A DNA stretch of 48,207 nucleotides from assembly GCF_020193575.1 (NCBI RefSeq), contig NZ_JADYVD010000055.1, positions 1 through 48,207 on the forward strand, written 5' to 3'. The translations under genes and the position numbers were made by a program. Origin of the DNA: Ensifer sp. IC4062. GTDB taxonomy: Bacteria; Pseudomonadota; Alphaproteobacteria; Rhizobiales; Rhizobiaceae. The notes below the pieces were generated by a model. The model saw only the letters and a program-made list of their open reading frames with translations. It had not been told where the DNA came from and searched no databases. Shown here one piece after another: positions 39,465 to 47,070 of this stretch (its first letter is position 1; each line of letters begins with the position of its first letter).

Positions 39465-40214
39465 ATGTTTGATCTCAACGGCAAAACCGCGCTGGTGACC
39501 GGCGGCGGGCGCGGGCTCGGCCTTGAAATGGCAAAGGCTCTCGCACGAGCCGGCGCCTGGACCGTGATCAACGGCCGCAATCTCGACAGCCTCGAGGTGA
39601 CGAGAGCCCGGCTTGCCGATGAGGGCATCACCGTCGCGGTAGCGCCAGGCGACGTGACGCGTGAAGCCGAAGCCATTCTCGTCGATGCCACGGCGAAGAC
39701 CGGGGCCCTCGATATCCTGATCCACGCCGTCGGCGAGCGGGATCGCCGCAGCACCGAGGCGATGGAACCATCCGAGTTCGCAGCGCTCCTCAATACCGAT
39801 CTTACCGCAGCTTACGCCATGGCGAAGGCGGCTTTGCCCTATCTCGAACAATCCTCCGCCGGCCGGCTGATTTTCGTCACCTCGATAGCAGCCTTCGCGG
39901 CACGCCCCGGCGATCCGGCCTATACGGCGGCCAAAGGCGGGCTTTCCGCGCTGACGCGGTCGCTCGCCGTCGAACTCGGCGCCGACAACCTCACCGTCAA
40001 CGCCATTGCGCCGGGCTGGTTCGCAACCGAGACCAACGCGGCGCTTGCCGCCGATCCTGCGCTTAAGGCCTTCGTCGAGGTCCGCATCCCGCTGAAGCGC
40101 TGGGGACGCCCGGAAGAGATCGCCCCGGCCGCCGTCTTCCTCGCCTCGCCGGCGGCAAGCTTCGTCAACGGCATCACACTCACCGTCGATGGCGGCATGA
40201 CCGTGCAGATGTGA
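39465..40214 (+). CDS. Short-chain dehydrogenase/reductase
   Basis: A 249-residue classical SDR similar to gluconate 5-dehydrogenase and 3-oxoacyl reductases. Motifs: TGGGRGLG (cofactor), catalytic Ser in VTSIAAF, YTAAKGG for the Tyr/Lys pair, and the C-terminal GITLTVDGGMTVQM. It stands alone. Substrate unknown. The ATG at 39465 begins MFDLNGKTALVTGG, the standard start for the group. Confidence 0.87.
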   Translation: MFDLNGKTALVTGGGRGLGLEMAKALARAGAWTVINGRNLDSLEVTRARLADEGITVAVAPGDVTREAEAILVDATAKTGALDILIHAVGERDRRSTEAMEPSEFAALLNTDLTAAYAMAKAALPYLEQSSAGRLIFVTSIAAFAARPGDPAYTAAKGGLSALTRSLAVELGADNLTVNAIAPGWFATETNAALAADPALKAFVEVRIPLKRWGRPEEIAPAAVFLASPAASFVNGITLTVDGGMTVQM

Positions 40215-40283
40215 CCGCCGATCAAAGTCGGAGCCGGACGTGTCTTGAACGTTGCGGCGCATCTCCGAGTGCGCAAGGAGGCA

Positions 40284-40319
40284 CCCCCCCTCCGCCCTGC
40301 CGGGCAGGGCAGAGGGGGG
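40284..40319. repeat. Short derivative of the RIME-like palindrome
   Basis: A compact palindrome CCCCCCTCCGCCCTGCC / GGCAGGGCAGAGGGGGG with one mismatch and almost no loop. Its arms equal the outer ends of the element at 2797-2972; the inner arm sequence and the centre are missing. Like that element, it lies between convergent genes. Confidence 0.75.
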
Positions 40320-40350
40320 TATCACCGGTGCACCAATGCGCGAGCGCCTG

Positions 40351-41247
40351 CTATCCGGCCTTCGCCTCCTCATTGCCGCGCAGCATGCGGATCAGGGCGG
40401 AGAAATCTTCGCCGCCATGGCCAAGCTTTTCGAACAGGCTGTAGAGTTGCGCCGCTTGCGCCCCCATAGGGGTCGCCGCGCCGCTTGCGCTTGCGGCCTG
40501 CTGCGACAGCTTCAGGTCCTTCAGCATCAGGCTTGCGGTAAAGCCAGGCTTATAGTCGTTGTTTGCGGGCGACGCCGGAACCGGGCCGGGAACCGGGCAA
40601 TAGCTCGTCAGCGACCAGCATTGGCCGGAAGAGGTGGAGGCGACGTCGAAAAGCGCCTGATGCGAAAGGCCCAGCCGCTCGGCGAGGACGAAAGCCTCGC
40701 AAACGCCCGCCATCGAGATGCCGAGGATCATGTTGTTGCAGATCTTCGCCGCCTGCCCGGCGCCGACATCGCCGCAGTGGACGATCTTCTTACCCATTGA
40801 CTCAAGGATGTGCTTGCCGCGGGAAAATGCCCCTTCGCTGCCACCCACCATGAAGGTCAGGGTGCCGGCCGCGGCTCCCGCGGTGCCGCCGGAAACCGGC
40901 GCGTCGAGCGAGGGGCAGCCGGCCTTGTCGGCGAAGCCGTGCACCTTACGCGCGCTTTCGACATCGATCGTGGAACTGTCGATGATGAGCGTGCCCGGAT
41001 CGACGAAACCGAGCAGTTCGTCCCAAACGTAGAGGACATGCGTGCTTGCTGGCAGCATGGTGACGACACATTGCGCATCGCGCACCGCTTGCGCGATCGA
41101 GCCGGCAATGGAAACGCCGGTCTTCGCCGCGGCATTGCGAGACGCTTCCGACAGGTCGAAGCCGGTGACGGCGTGACCCGCCTTCACCAGATTGGCGGCC
41201 ATTGGGCCGCCCATGTTGCCAAGCCCGATAAAGGCGATCTTCGTCAT
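40351..41247 (-). CDS. mmsB: 3-hydroxyisobutyrate dehydrogenase
   Basis: A 298-residue NAD-dependent dehydrogenase that oxidises 3-hydroxyisobutyrate to methylmalonate semialdehyde in valine breakdown. The N-terminal GLGNMGGPMAANLVKAGH binds NAD, SGGTAG lies at the active site and GQAAKICNNM contains the catalytic Lys. The ATG at 41247 has a GGAGGAGAGG site. It follows the 3-hydroxyisobutyryl-CoA hydrolase gene by 43 bp, matching the next step of the pathway. Confidence 0.92.
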   Translation of the reverse strand: MTKIAFIGLGNMGGPMAANLVKAGHAVTGFDLSEASRNAAAKTGVSIAGSIAQAVRDAQCVVTMLPASTHVLYVWDELLGFVDPGTLIIDSSTIDVESARKVHGFADKAGCPSLDAPVSGGTAGAAAGTLTFMVGGSEGAFSRGKHILESMGKKIVHCGDVGAGQAAKICNNMILGISMAGVCEAFVLAERLGLSHQALFDVASTSSGQCWSLTSYCPVPGPVPASPANNDYKPGFTASLMLKDLKLSQQAASASGAATPMGAQAAQLYSLFEKLGHGGEDFSALIRMLRGNEEAKAG

Positions 41248-41290
41248 GTGCCTCTCCTCCTGCACCTGCGTTTCGTTTTGCCGGCTGTCT

Positions 41291-42352
41291 TCACCCGAAG
41301 AGCTGCGCACCGTCGTGCTTCTCGAACCGCGCCAGAATCTCCGGCGTCACCCCGCCGAGCCCCACCGACCATTTCGGATTGCGATCCTTGTCGATCACCG
41401 CGGCCCGCACGCCTTCATAGAAATCCGGATTGGAGAGCATGCCGATTGTCGCGGCATATTCCCGCTCCAGGCACTCGTTGAGCGTTGCGCTCGCACCTCC
41501 CGCCCGCAACAGCGAGAGCGTCAATTTCAGGCTGATCGCGGAGCGCGTTCGCAGCATGTGCAGGGTCTCGCGCGCAAAATCCGAGCCGTCGCGTTCCAGC
41601 GCATCCAGAATTTCCTCAACCGTGTCGAAGGCGAAGCAGCGGTCGATCAGCGCAAAATGGTCGTGCAAAGGCGACGCGGGCGGCTCGCTGGAGACACTGC
41701 GGATCGCGGCGGAAATATCCTCCGCCTTCGCCGAAGCCGAAAGCGCCTCGAGCGCAGTGATCAGTGCGCCGATCCTGTCCGTCGCAACAAAACTGTCGGC
41801 GAGCCGCGCGTGGATTGCGTTCGCTGCGCCGATGTCGCGGCCGGTGAGCCCGATATAGGTGCCGAATTCGCCGGGCGCCCGCGGCAGAAGCCAGGTCGCG
41901 CCGACATCGGTGAAATAGCCGATTCCCGTCTCCGGCATGGCGAGCCGCGTCCTCTCCGTAACGATCCGATGGCTGCCGTGGGCGGAAACACCGACACCGC
42001 CGCCCATGACGATGCCGTCCATGATCGCAATATAGGGCTTGGGATAGGCGGAAATTCGGCTGTTGACGATGAATTCCTCGCGCCAGAATTGCGCGCCTTC
42101 CTCCGGCCGCTCGCGGCCGCTCTCGTAGATCATGCGGATGTCGCCGCCGGCGCAAAGCCCGCGCTCGCCTTGGCCGGTGACAAGCACCGCGGCGACCGCC
42201 GGGTCGCGCTCGAAATCGGTCAGCGCCGCTGCGATCAGGCGGATCATCGGCAGGTTCAGGCTGTTCAGCGCACGCGGCCGGTTGAGCCGGAGCCTGCCGA
42301 TCGCCCCCTGGCGCTCGACGATGACCTCCGGCAGAGCGGTCTGCATCTCCAT
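41291..42352 (-). CDS. 3-hydroxyisobutyryl-CoA hydrolase
   Basis: A 353-residue crotonase-fold hydrolase that releases 3-hydroxyisobutyrate from its CoA ester, avoiding toxic methacrylyl-CoA. Visible: RLNRPRALNSLN, GLCAGGDIRMIYE (oxyanion hole), DGIVMGGGVGVSAHGSHRIVTE, MPETGIGYFTDVGATWLLPR (catalytic Glu) and the C-terminal extension with EGVRAAVIDKDRNPKW typical of the hydrolases. It lies between the dehydrogenase genes of the same pathway, 13 bp after the acyl-CoA dehydrogenase stop. Confidence 0.91.
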   Translation of the reverse strand: MEMQTALPEVIVERQGAIGRLRLNRPRALNSLNLPMIRLIAAALTDFERDPAVAAVLVTGQGERGLCAGGDIRMIYESGRERPEEGAQFWREEFIVNSRISAYPKPYIAIMDGIVMGGGVGVSAHGSHRIVTERTRLAMPETGIGYFTDVGATWLLPRAPGEFGTYIGLTGRDIGAANAIHARLADSFVATDRIGALITALEALSASAKAEDISAAIRSVSSEPPASPLHDHFALIDRCFAFDTVEEILDALERDGSDFARETLHMLRTRSAISLKLTLSLLRAGGASATLNECLEREYAATIGMLSNPDFYEGVRAAVIDKDRNPKWSVGLGGVTPEILARFEKHDGAQLFG

Positions 42353-42365
42353 GAAATCTCCTTCC

Positions 42366-43508
42366 CTATTTCCGTCCCATGATCGCGCGGGAGACGATCA
42401 GCCGCATGATCTCGTTGGTACCCTCGAGTATCTGGTGCACCCGCAAGTCGCGGACAATCTTTTCGACGCCGTAATCGGCGAGATAACCGTAGCCGCCGTG
42501 GAGCTGCAGCGCGTCGTTGGCGACCGCAAAGCAGCGATCGGTGACGAAGCGTTTGGCCATGGCACAGAGCTTGGTCGCTTCGGGATCCCCCGCATCGAGC
42601 GCGGCCGCCGCCCGCCAGAGGAAGGTGCGGGCAATCTCGAGGTCCGTCGCCATATCGGCCAGACGGAACTGCAGCGCCTGGAATTCGCCGATCGCTTTTC
42701 CAAAGGCGCGCCGCTCCTGGACATAGGCAAGTGCCTTGTCGAAAGCGGCCTGTGCGCCACCGAGCGACGCGGCGGCGATGTTCAGCCGGCCGCCGTCGAG
42801 GCCGGCCATGGCGATCCGGAACCCCTCGCCCTCCGCGCCCAACCGGTTTGCAGCCGGAACGCGGACATTGTCGAGCATCACCGCGCGGGTCGGCTGGGCA
42901 TGCCAGCCCATCTTCTTCTCATTGGCGCCGAAGGTCAGACCCGGCGTTTCCTTGTCGACGACAAACGCCGAAATGCCCTTCGGCCCCTCGTCGCCGGTGC
43001 GGGCCATGACGATATAGAGACCGGATTCGCCGGCACCGGAAATAAATTGCTTCTGGCCGGTCAGCACATAGCTGTCGCCCTCGCGCACCGCCTTGGTCTT
43101 CAGCGCCGCTGCGTCCGAGCCGGAGCCGGGCTCCGTCAGGCAGTAGCTCGCCAGCGTTTCCATTGTGAGCAGCGGCGGCAACAGCCGCTGGCGCTGTTCA
43201 TCCGTACCATAGCGATCGATCATGCCGGCGCACATGTTGTGGATCGAGACGAAGGAAGCGACTGCCGGGCAGCCGGTCGCCAGCGCCTCGATGATCATCG
43301 CTGCGTCGAGACGGGTGAGCCCGGTGCCGCCGACGTCGTCGCGGACGTAGATTCCGGCCATGCCGAGCGCCGCCGCAGCACGCAGCTTGTCGACTGGAAA
43401 GTGCTTCTGCTGGTCCCAGTCGATGGCGCTGGGCGCGAGTTCGTCCCGGGCAAAATCGAGCGCCATCGCGCGGATGGCCTCCTGCTCCTCCGACAGGCGA
43501 AAATCCAT
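42366..43508 (-). CDS. Isobutyryl-CoA dehydrogenase-type acyl-CoA dehydrogenase
   Basis: A 380-residue FAD-dependent acyl-CoA dehydrogenase. Signature YCLTEPGSGSDAAALKTKA binds FAD; GYGYLADYGVEKIVRDLRVHQILEGTNEIMRL contains the region with the catalytic Glu of short-chain members. Operon position before the hydroxyisobutyryl-CoA hydrolase points to isobutyryl-CoA to methacrylyl-CoA. Two ATGs (43514, 43508) follow GGGAGGAC; the second has the better spacing. Confidence 0.9.
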   Translation of the reverse strand: MDFRLSEEQEAIRAMALDFARDELAPSAIDWDQQKHFPVDKLRAAAALGMAGIYVRDDVGGTGLTRLDAAMIIEALATGCPAVASFVSIHNMCAGMIDRYGTDEQRQRLLPPLLTMETLASYCLTEPGSGSDAAALKTKAVREGDSYVLTGQKQFISGAGESGLYIVMARTGDEGPKGISAFVVDKETPGLTFGANEKKMGWHAQPTRAVMLDNVRVPAANRLGAEGEGFRIAMAGLDGGRLNIAAASLGGAQAAFDKALAYVQERRAFGKAIGEFQALQFRLADMATDLEIARTFLWRAAAALDAGDPEATKLCAMAKRFVTDRCFAVANDALQLHGGYGYLADYGVEKIVRDLRVHQILEGTNEIMRLIVSRAIMGRK

Positions 43509-43626
43509 ATGCATGTCCTCCCTGACCCGCATACTGACAATGTGGCGCTGTAGTTACACCAAATTTCGCACAGGCACAGACGCAAATTCTCACAGAGTCT
43601 GTTCAAAAACGAACAGAAGGAAGGAT

Positions 43627-45045
43627 TCAACTCTCGCTTAGACGATACGGCAGAGAGCCGCGCATGTCATGGTCGACGATCAGCTTACGTTTCAGCGGCG
43701 GCACGGCGCGACTGGCGCATTTGGTGCGCTCGCAGATACGACAGGAGATGCCGATCGGGTCGAAGGCGGCACGGTTGCCGAGGTCCATGTCGTCGGCATA
43801 GACGAAGGCGTCGGCATAGGAGATTTCGCAGCCGAGCGCGAGAGCGTAGCGCGGATGGCTGGCACGGTAACCGCCGCCGCCCTTGGTGATTTGGGTGGCG
43901 AGGCAGAGATAGCGCACGCCATCCGGCGTTTCGGCGAGCTGACGAATGATCCGCCCCGGCGTCTCGAAAGCCTGATGCACGTTCCAGAGCGGACAGGCCG
44001 CTCCGAAGCGGGCGAATTGCAGCTTGGCCGCGCTGTGGCGCTTGGTGATGTTTCCGGCCCGGTCGATGCGCGCGAAGAAGATCGGAATCCCCTTCTGGCC
44101 GGGGCGCTGCAGGGTCGAGAGCCGATGGCAGACCTGCTCCAGCGACGCTCCGAACCGCGCAGCGAGTAGCTCGATATCGTGCCGCAATTCGCGCGCCGCT
44201 TTGAGGAAGGACTGATACGGCAGGATCAGCGCTCCGGCGAAATAGTTTTGCAGGCCGAGCCGGCAGATTTCGAATGCCTCCTCGGTGCGAAACCCGGCAC
44301 TGCCGACAATCCGGTCGATCTCCTCACGGGCATGAAACTGGGCGAGCTGCAGCGCGAGTTGAAAGTCCCGCGTCGGCGCCGGCGCATATGGGTTCAGCGT
44401 CAGGATGCGGGCGCGCGGATCGAAGCGGCGGATCGCCTCGTCGCCCGCGACGCCGCGCACGAGGCGAACGCCATGGCGCTGCTCGAGATGCGCCGCGAGC
44501 GCCGTATGATTGTCCCCCTCCCCAAGACTGAGATCGGCGGCGAGCGTTTCGGCGAGCGTGTCGATCTCGTGGATGTAGTTGTCGACGAAATGAAAGAAAT
44601 CGCGCACCTCCTCGTAAGGCGTCGTCTCGACGAAGGAAGCGCCACGGCCGATCGTGTCGTCGATGCTGGCAAGCTGCTCGCTGTTGCGCCGATAGGCCTG
44701 GTGGCAGGTAATCAGCGCATGCGCGAGGCCCGGCGCGTTCTGGGCGACGAGCTTCAGCTCCTGCAAGCTCGGGGAATAGGTCTCAAACAGCGGATCGTTC
44801 AATGCCTCGGACAGCGCCGACAGGAGCCGGTCACCCTCGCCTGTCGAGAGTTCCGCGATGTCGATCTGGAACTTCTCCGCAAGTGCCAGCAGCACGGCCG
44901 CCGAAACAGGCCGCTGGTTGTTTTCGATCTGGTTCAGGTAACTCGTCGAGATGCCGATGCGCTCCGCGAACTGTCCCTGCGTCGCCCGGTTGGCTTCCCT
45001 GAGTTCGCGGACCTTGCGGCCGATATAGAGTTTGCCGATCGCCAT
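43627..45045 (-). CDS. ScfR/PccR-type XRE regulator of short-chain fatty acid metabolism
   Basis: A 472-residue regulator. Residues 8-63 form an XRE helix-turn-helix (TQGQFAERIGISTSYLNQIENNQRPVS). The middle is an IrrE-like (DUF955) region in which the HExxH zinc motif is replaced (FHAREEID), and the C terminus is a DUF2083-type domain with CRICERTKC. Relatives (PccR in Rhodobacter, RamB in actinobacteria) sense propionyl- or acetyl-CoA status. It is divergent from pccB (160 bp between starts) and upstream, in the same direction, of the isobutyryl-CoA operon, so it likely controls both. Confidence 0.9.
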   Translation of the reverse strand: MAIGKLYIGRKVRELREANRATQGQFAERIGISTSYLNQIENNQRPVSAAVLLALAEKFQIDIAELSTGEGDRLLSALSEALNDPLFETYSPSLQELKLVAQNAPGLAHALITCHQAYRRNSEQLASIDDTIGRGASFVETTPYEEVRDFFHFVDNYIHEIDTLAETLAADLSLGEGDNHTALAAHLEQRHGVRLVRGVAGDEAIRRFDPRARILTLNPYAPAPTRDFQLALQLAQFHAREEIDRIVGSAGFRTEEAFEICRLGLQNYFAGALILPYQSFLKAARELRHDIELLAARFGASLEQVCHRLSTLQRPGQKGIPIFFARIDRAGNITKRHSAAKLQFARFGAACPLWNVHQAFETPGRIIRQLAETPDGVRYLCLATQITKGGGGYRASHPRYALALGCEISYADAFVYADDMDLGNRAAFDPIGISCRICERTKCASRAVPPLKRKLIVDHDMRGSLPYRLSES

Positions 45046-45047
45046 GT

Positions 45048-45068
45048 TCGCAACTTTGCAATTTGCTT
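45048..45068. promoter_or_regulatory. Possible ScfR/PccR binding site
   Basis: In the regulator/pccB gap, TTCGCAA (45048-45054) is followed at once by TTTGCAA (45055-45061) and TTTGC (45062-45066). PccR-type regulators are reported to bind TTTGCAAA repeats. A further TTGCGAA occurs at about 45134. Confidence 0.4.
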
Positions 45069-45205
45069 TTCACATCTCTCTATGTTCCACATTCGCACAT
45101 GATCGGCCGTTTTGCCATCCGACCTTCGACGCTATTGCGAAGCTTCAAACGCCTCTGCAAAATCGAGAAAAATTCTCGGCGACAAGGAATTTCGGGAGGA
45201 GACAC

Positions 45206-46738
45206 ATGCGCGCCATACTGGAACAGGTGGAGGCCCGCCGCGCACAGGCACGCGCCGGCGGCGGCGAGCGCCGCGTCGACGCGCAGCACGGCAAGGGCAA
45301 GCTGACGGCGCGCGAACGCATCGAGGTGCTGCTCGACGAAGATTCCTTTGAAGAATACGACATGTATGTCACGCATCGCTGCGTCGATTTCGGAATGGCC
45401 GAGCAGAAGATTGCCGGCGATGGCGTCGTCACCGGCTGGGGCACGATCAACGGTCGGCAGGTCTATGTCTTCAGCCAGGACTTCACCGTGCTCGGCGGCT
45501 CGCTCTCCGAGACCCATGCGGAAAAGATCTGCAAGATTATGGACATGGCCGCCCGCAACGGTGCGCCGGTGATCGGTCTCAACGATTCCGGCGGCGCCCG
45601 TATTCAGGAGGGCGTGGCGTCGCTCGCCGGCTATGCGGAAGTCTTCCGCCGCAATGCGGAGGTCTCGGGCGTCATTCCACAGATCTCGGTGATCATGGGA
45701 CCGTGTGCCGGTGGCGCGGTCTATTCGCCGGCGATGACGGACTTCATCTTCATGGTGCGCGACAGTTCCTACATGTTCGTGACCGGCCCCGACGTCGTGA
45801 AGACGGTGACGAACGAGATCGTCACGGCGGAAGAGCTCGGCGGCGCTCGCACTCACACGACGAAATCCTCGGTCGCCGATGGAGCCTACGAAAACGATGT
45901 CGAGGCGCTGGAACACGTGCGCCTGCTCTTCGATTTCCTGCCGCTCAACAACCGCGAAAAGCCGCCGGTCCGGCCCTTCTACGACGACCCGGCGCGCGTC
46001 GAGATGCGTCTCGACAGCCTGATCCCCGACAGTGCCGCCAAGCCCTACGACATGAAGGAACTGATCCTGGCGCTTGCCGACGAAGGCGACTTCTTCGAGC
46101 TCCAGGCGAGCTTTGCCCGCAACATCGTCACCGGCTTCATACGTCTCGAGGGCCAGACGGTTGGCGTGGTTGCCAACCAGCCGATGGTCCTCGCCGGCTG
46201 CCTCGACATCGATTCTTCCCGCAAGGCCGCCCGCTTCGTCCGCTTCTGCGACGCCTTCTCGATCCCGATCCTGACGCTCGTCGACGTGCCGGGCTTCCTG
46301 CCGGGCACGAGCCAGGAATATGGCGGCGTCATCAAGCACGGCGCCAAGCTGCTCTTTGCCTATAGCCAGGCGACGGTGCCGATGGTGACGCTTATCACCC
46401 GCAAGGCCTATGGCGGCGCCTATGACGTGATGGCTTCGAAGCACATCGGCGCCGACGTCAACTATGCCTGGCCGACGGCCGAAATCGCCGTGATGGGCGC
46501 CAAGGGCGCGACCGAAATCCTCTACCGCTCGGAACTCGGCGATCCGGAAAAGATCGCCGCGCGCACGAAGGAATACGAGGAACGCTTCGCCAACCCCTTC
46601 GTCGCCGCCGAACGCGGCTTCATCGACGAGGTGATCATGCCGCACTCGTCGCGCCGCCGTATCGCGCGCGCCTTCGCGTCGCTGCGCAACAAACAGGTGG
46701 AGACGCGCTGGCGCAAGCACGACACGATTCCGCTCTGA
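45206..46738 (+). CDS. pccB: Propionyl-CoA carboxylase beta subunit
   Basis: A 510-residue carboxyltransferase subunit that transfers CO2 from carboxybiotin to propionyl-CoA, giving methylmalonyl-CoA. N-terminal and C-terminal crotonase-like halves show GGARIQEGVASLAGY, MGPCAGGAVYSPA (oxyanion glycine), DVPGFLPGTSQEYGGVIKHGAKLL and TRKAYGGAYDVM. A GGGAGGAG site precedes the ATG at 45206. The long open frame upstream is intergenic. It begins the pccB - small membrane protein - pccA operon. Confidence 0.95.
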   Translation: MRAILEQVEARRAQARAGGGERRVDAQHGKGKLTARERIEVLLDEDSFEEYDMYVTHRCVDFGMAEQKIAGDGVVTGWGTINGRQVYVFSQDFTVLGGSLSETHAEKICKIMDMAARNGAPVIGLNDSGGARIQEGVASLAGYAEVFRRNAEVSGVIPQISVIMGPCAGGAVYSPAMTDFIFMVRDSSYMFVTGPDVVKTVTNEIVTAEELGGARTHTTKSSVADGAYENDVEALEHVRLLFDFLPLNNREKPPVRPFYDDPARVEMRLDSLIPDSAAKPYDMKELILALADEGDFFELQASFARNIVTGFIRLEGQTVGVVANQPMVLAGCLDIDSSRKAARFVRFCDAFSIPILTLVDVPGFLPGTSQEYGGVIKHGAKLLFAYSQATVPMVTLITRKAYGGAYDVMASKHIGADVNYAWPTAEIAVMGAKGATEILYRSELGDPEKIAARTKEYEERFANPFVAAERGFIDEVIMPHSSRRRIARAFASLRNKQVETRWRKHDTIPL

Positions 46739-46749
46739 CGAGGCACGCG

Positions 46750-47040
46750 ATGAAATCGGAGCCGAAACCCGACACGACGCCCGAAGCCGCCCGCCGCGAC
46801 CATTGGCAGATGCTGCGCTATCTGGCGACGAACGCCCTTTACGGCGTTCTCGTTGGCGCCGCGAGCGCGGGCGCGCTGATCTGGCTCAATATCGGCGCGG
46901 TCGGCACTCATATCGCGCGCTCGTCAAACCCGCTGCTTGCCGCGGTCATGGTGGTTGCCCCCTTCGCCCTCCTCTTCGGCGGCGCGGTTGCGGCCTCTTC
47001 CATCGCGCTCCTACCCTACCGGCGAAAGTTCAGGCGCTGA
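46750..47040 (+). CDS. Small membrane protein between pccB and pccA
   Basis: A 96-residue protein with a polar N terminus and two membrane segments (about 25-47, YLATNALYGVLVGAASAGAL, and 62-86, LLAAVMVVAPFALLFGGAVA), ending in a basic tail. It starts 11 bp after pccB and ends 30 bp before pccA, so it is co-expressed. A similar small gene sits in this place in other rhizobia as far as I recall. Function unknown. Confidence 0.82.
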   Translation: MKSEPKPDTTPEAARRDHWQMLRYLATNALYGVLVGAASAGALIWLNIGAVGTHIARSSNPLLAAVMVVAPFALLFGGAVAASSIALLPYRRKFRR

Positions 47041-47070
47041 CGCGACAGAAAGGATTTGAAAGAGAAACGC

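Noticed and set aside
43598..43617. Hairpin TCTGTTC/GAACAGA after the ScfR-type gene as a terminator
   Set aside because: Seven-base-pair stem with no T run on the minus strand; too weak to call.
45080..46720. Long open frame on the minus strand opposite pccB
   Set aside because: It is the mirror of a high-GC coding gene; the translation is His/Arg/Val-rich with no known domain, while pccB on the plus strand is unmistakable.
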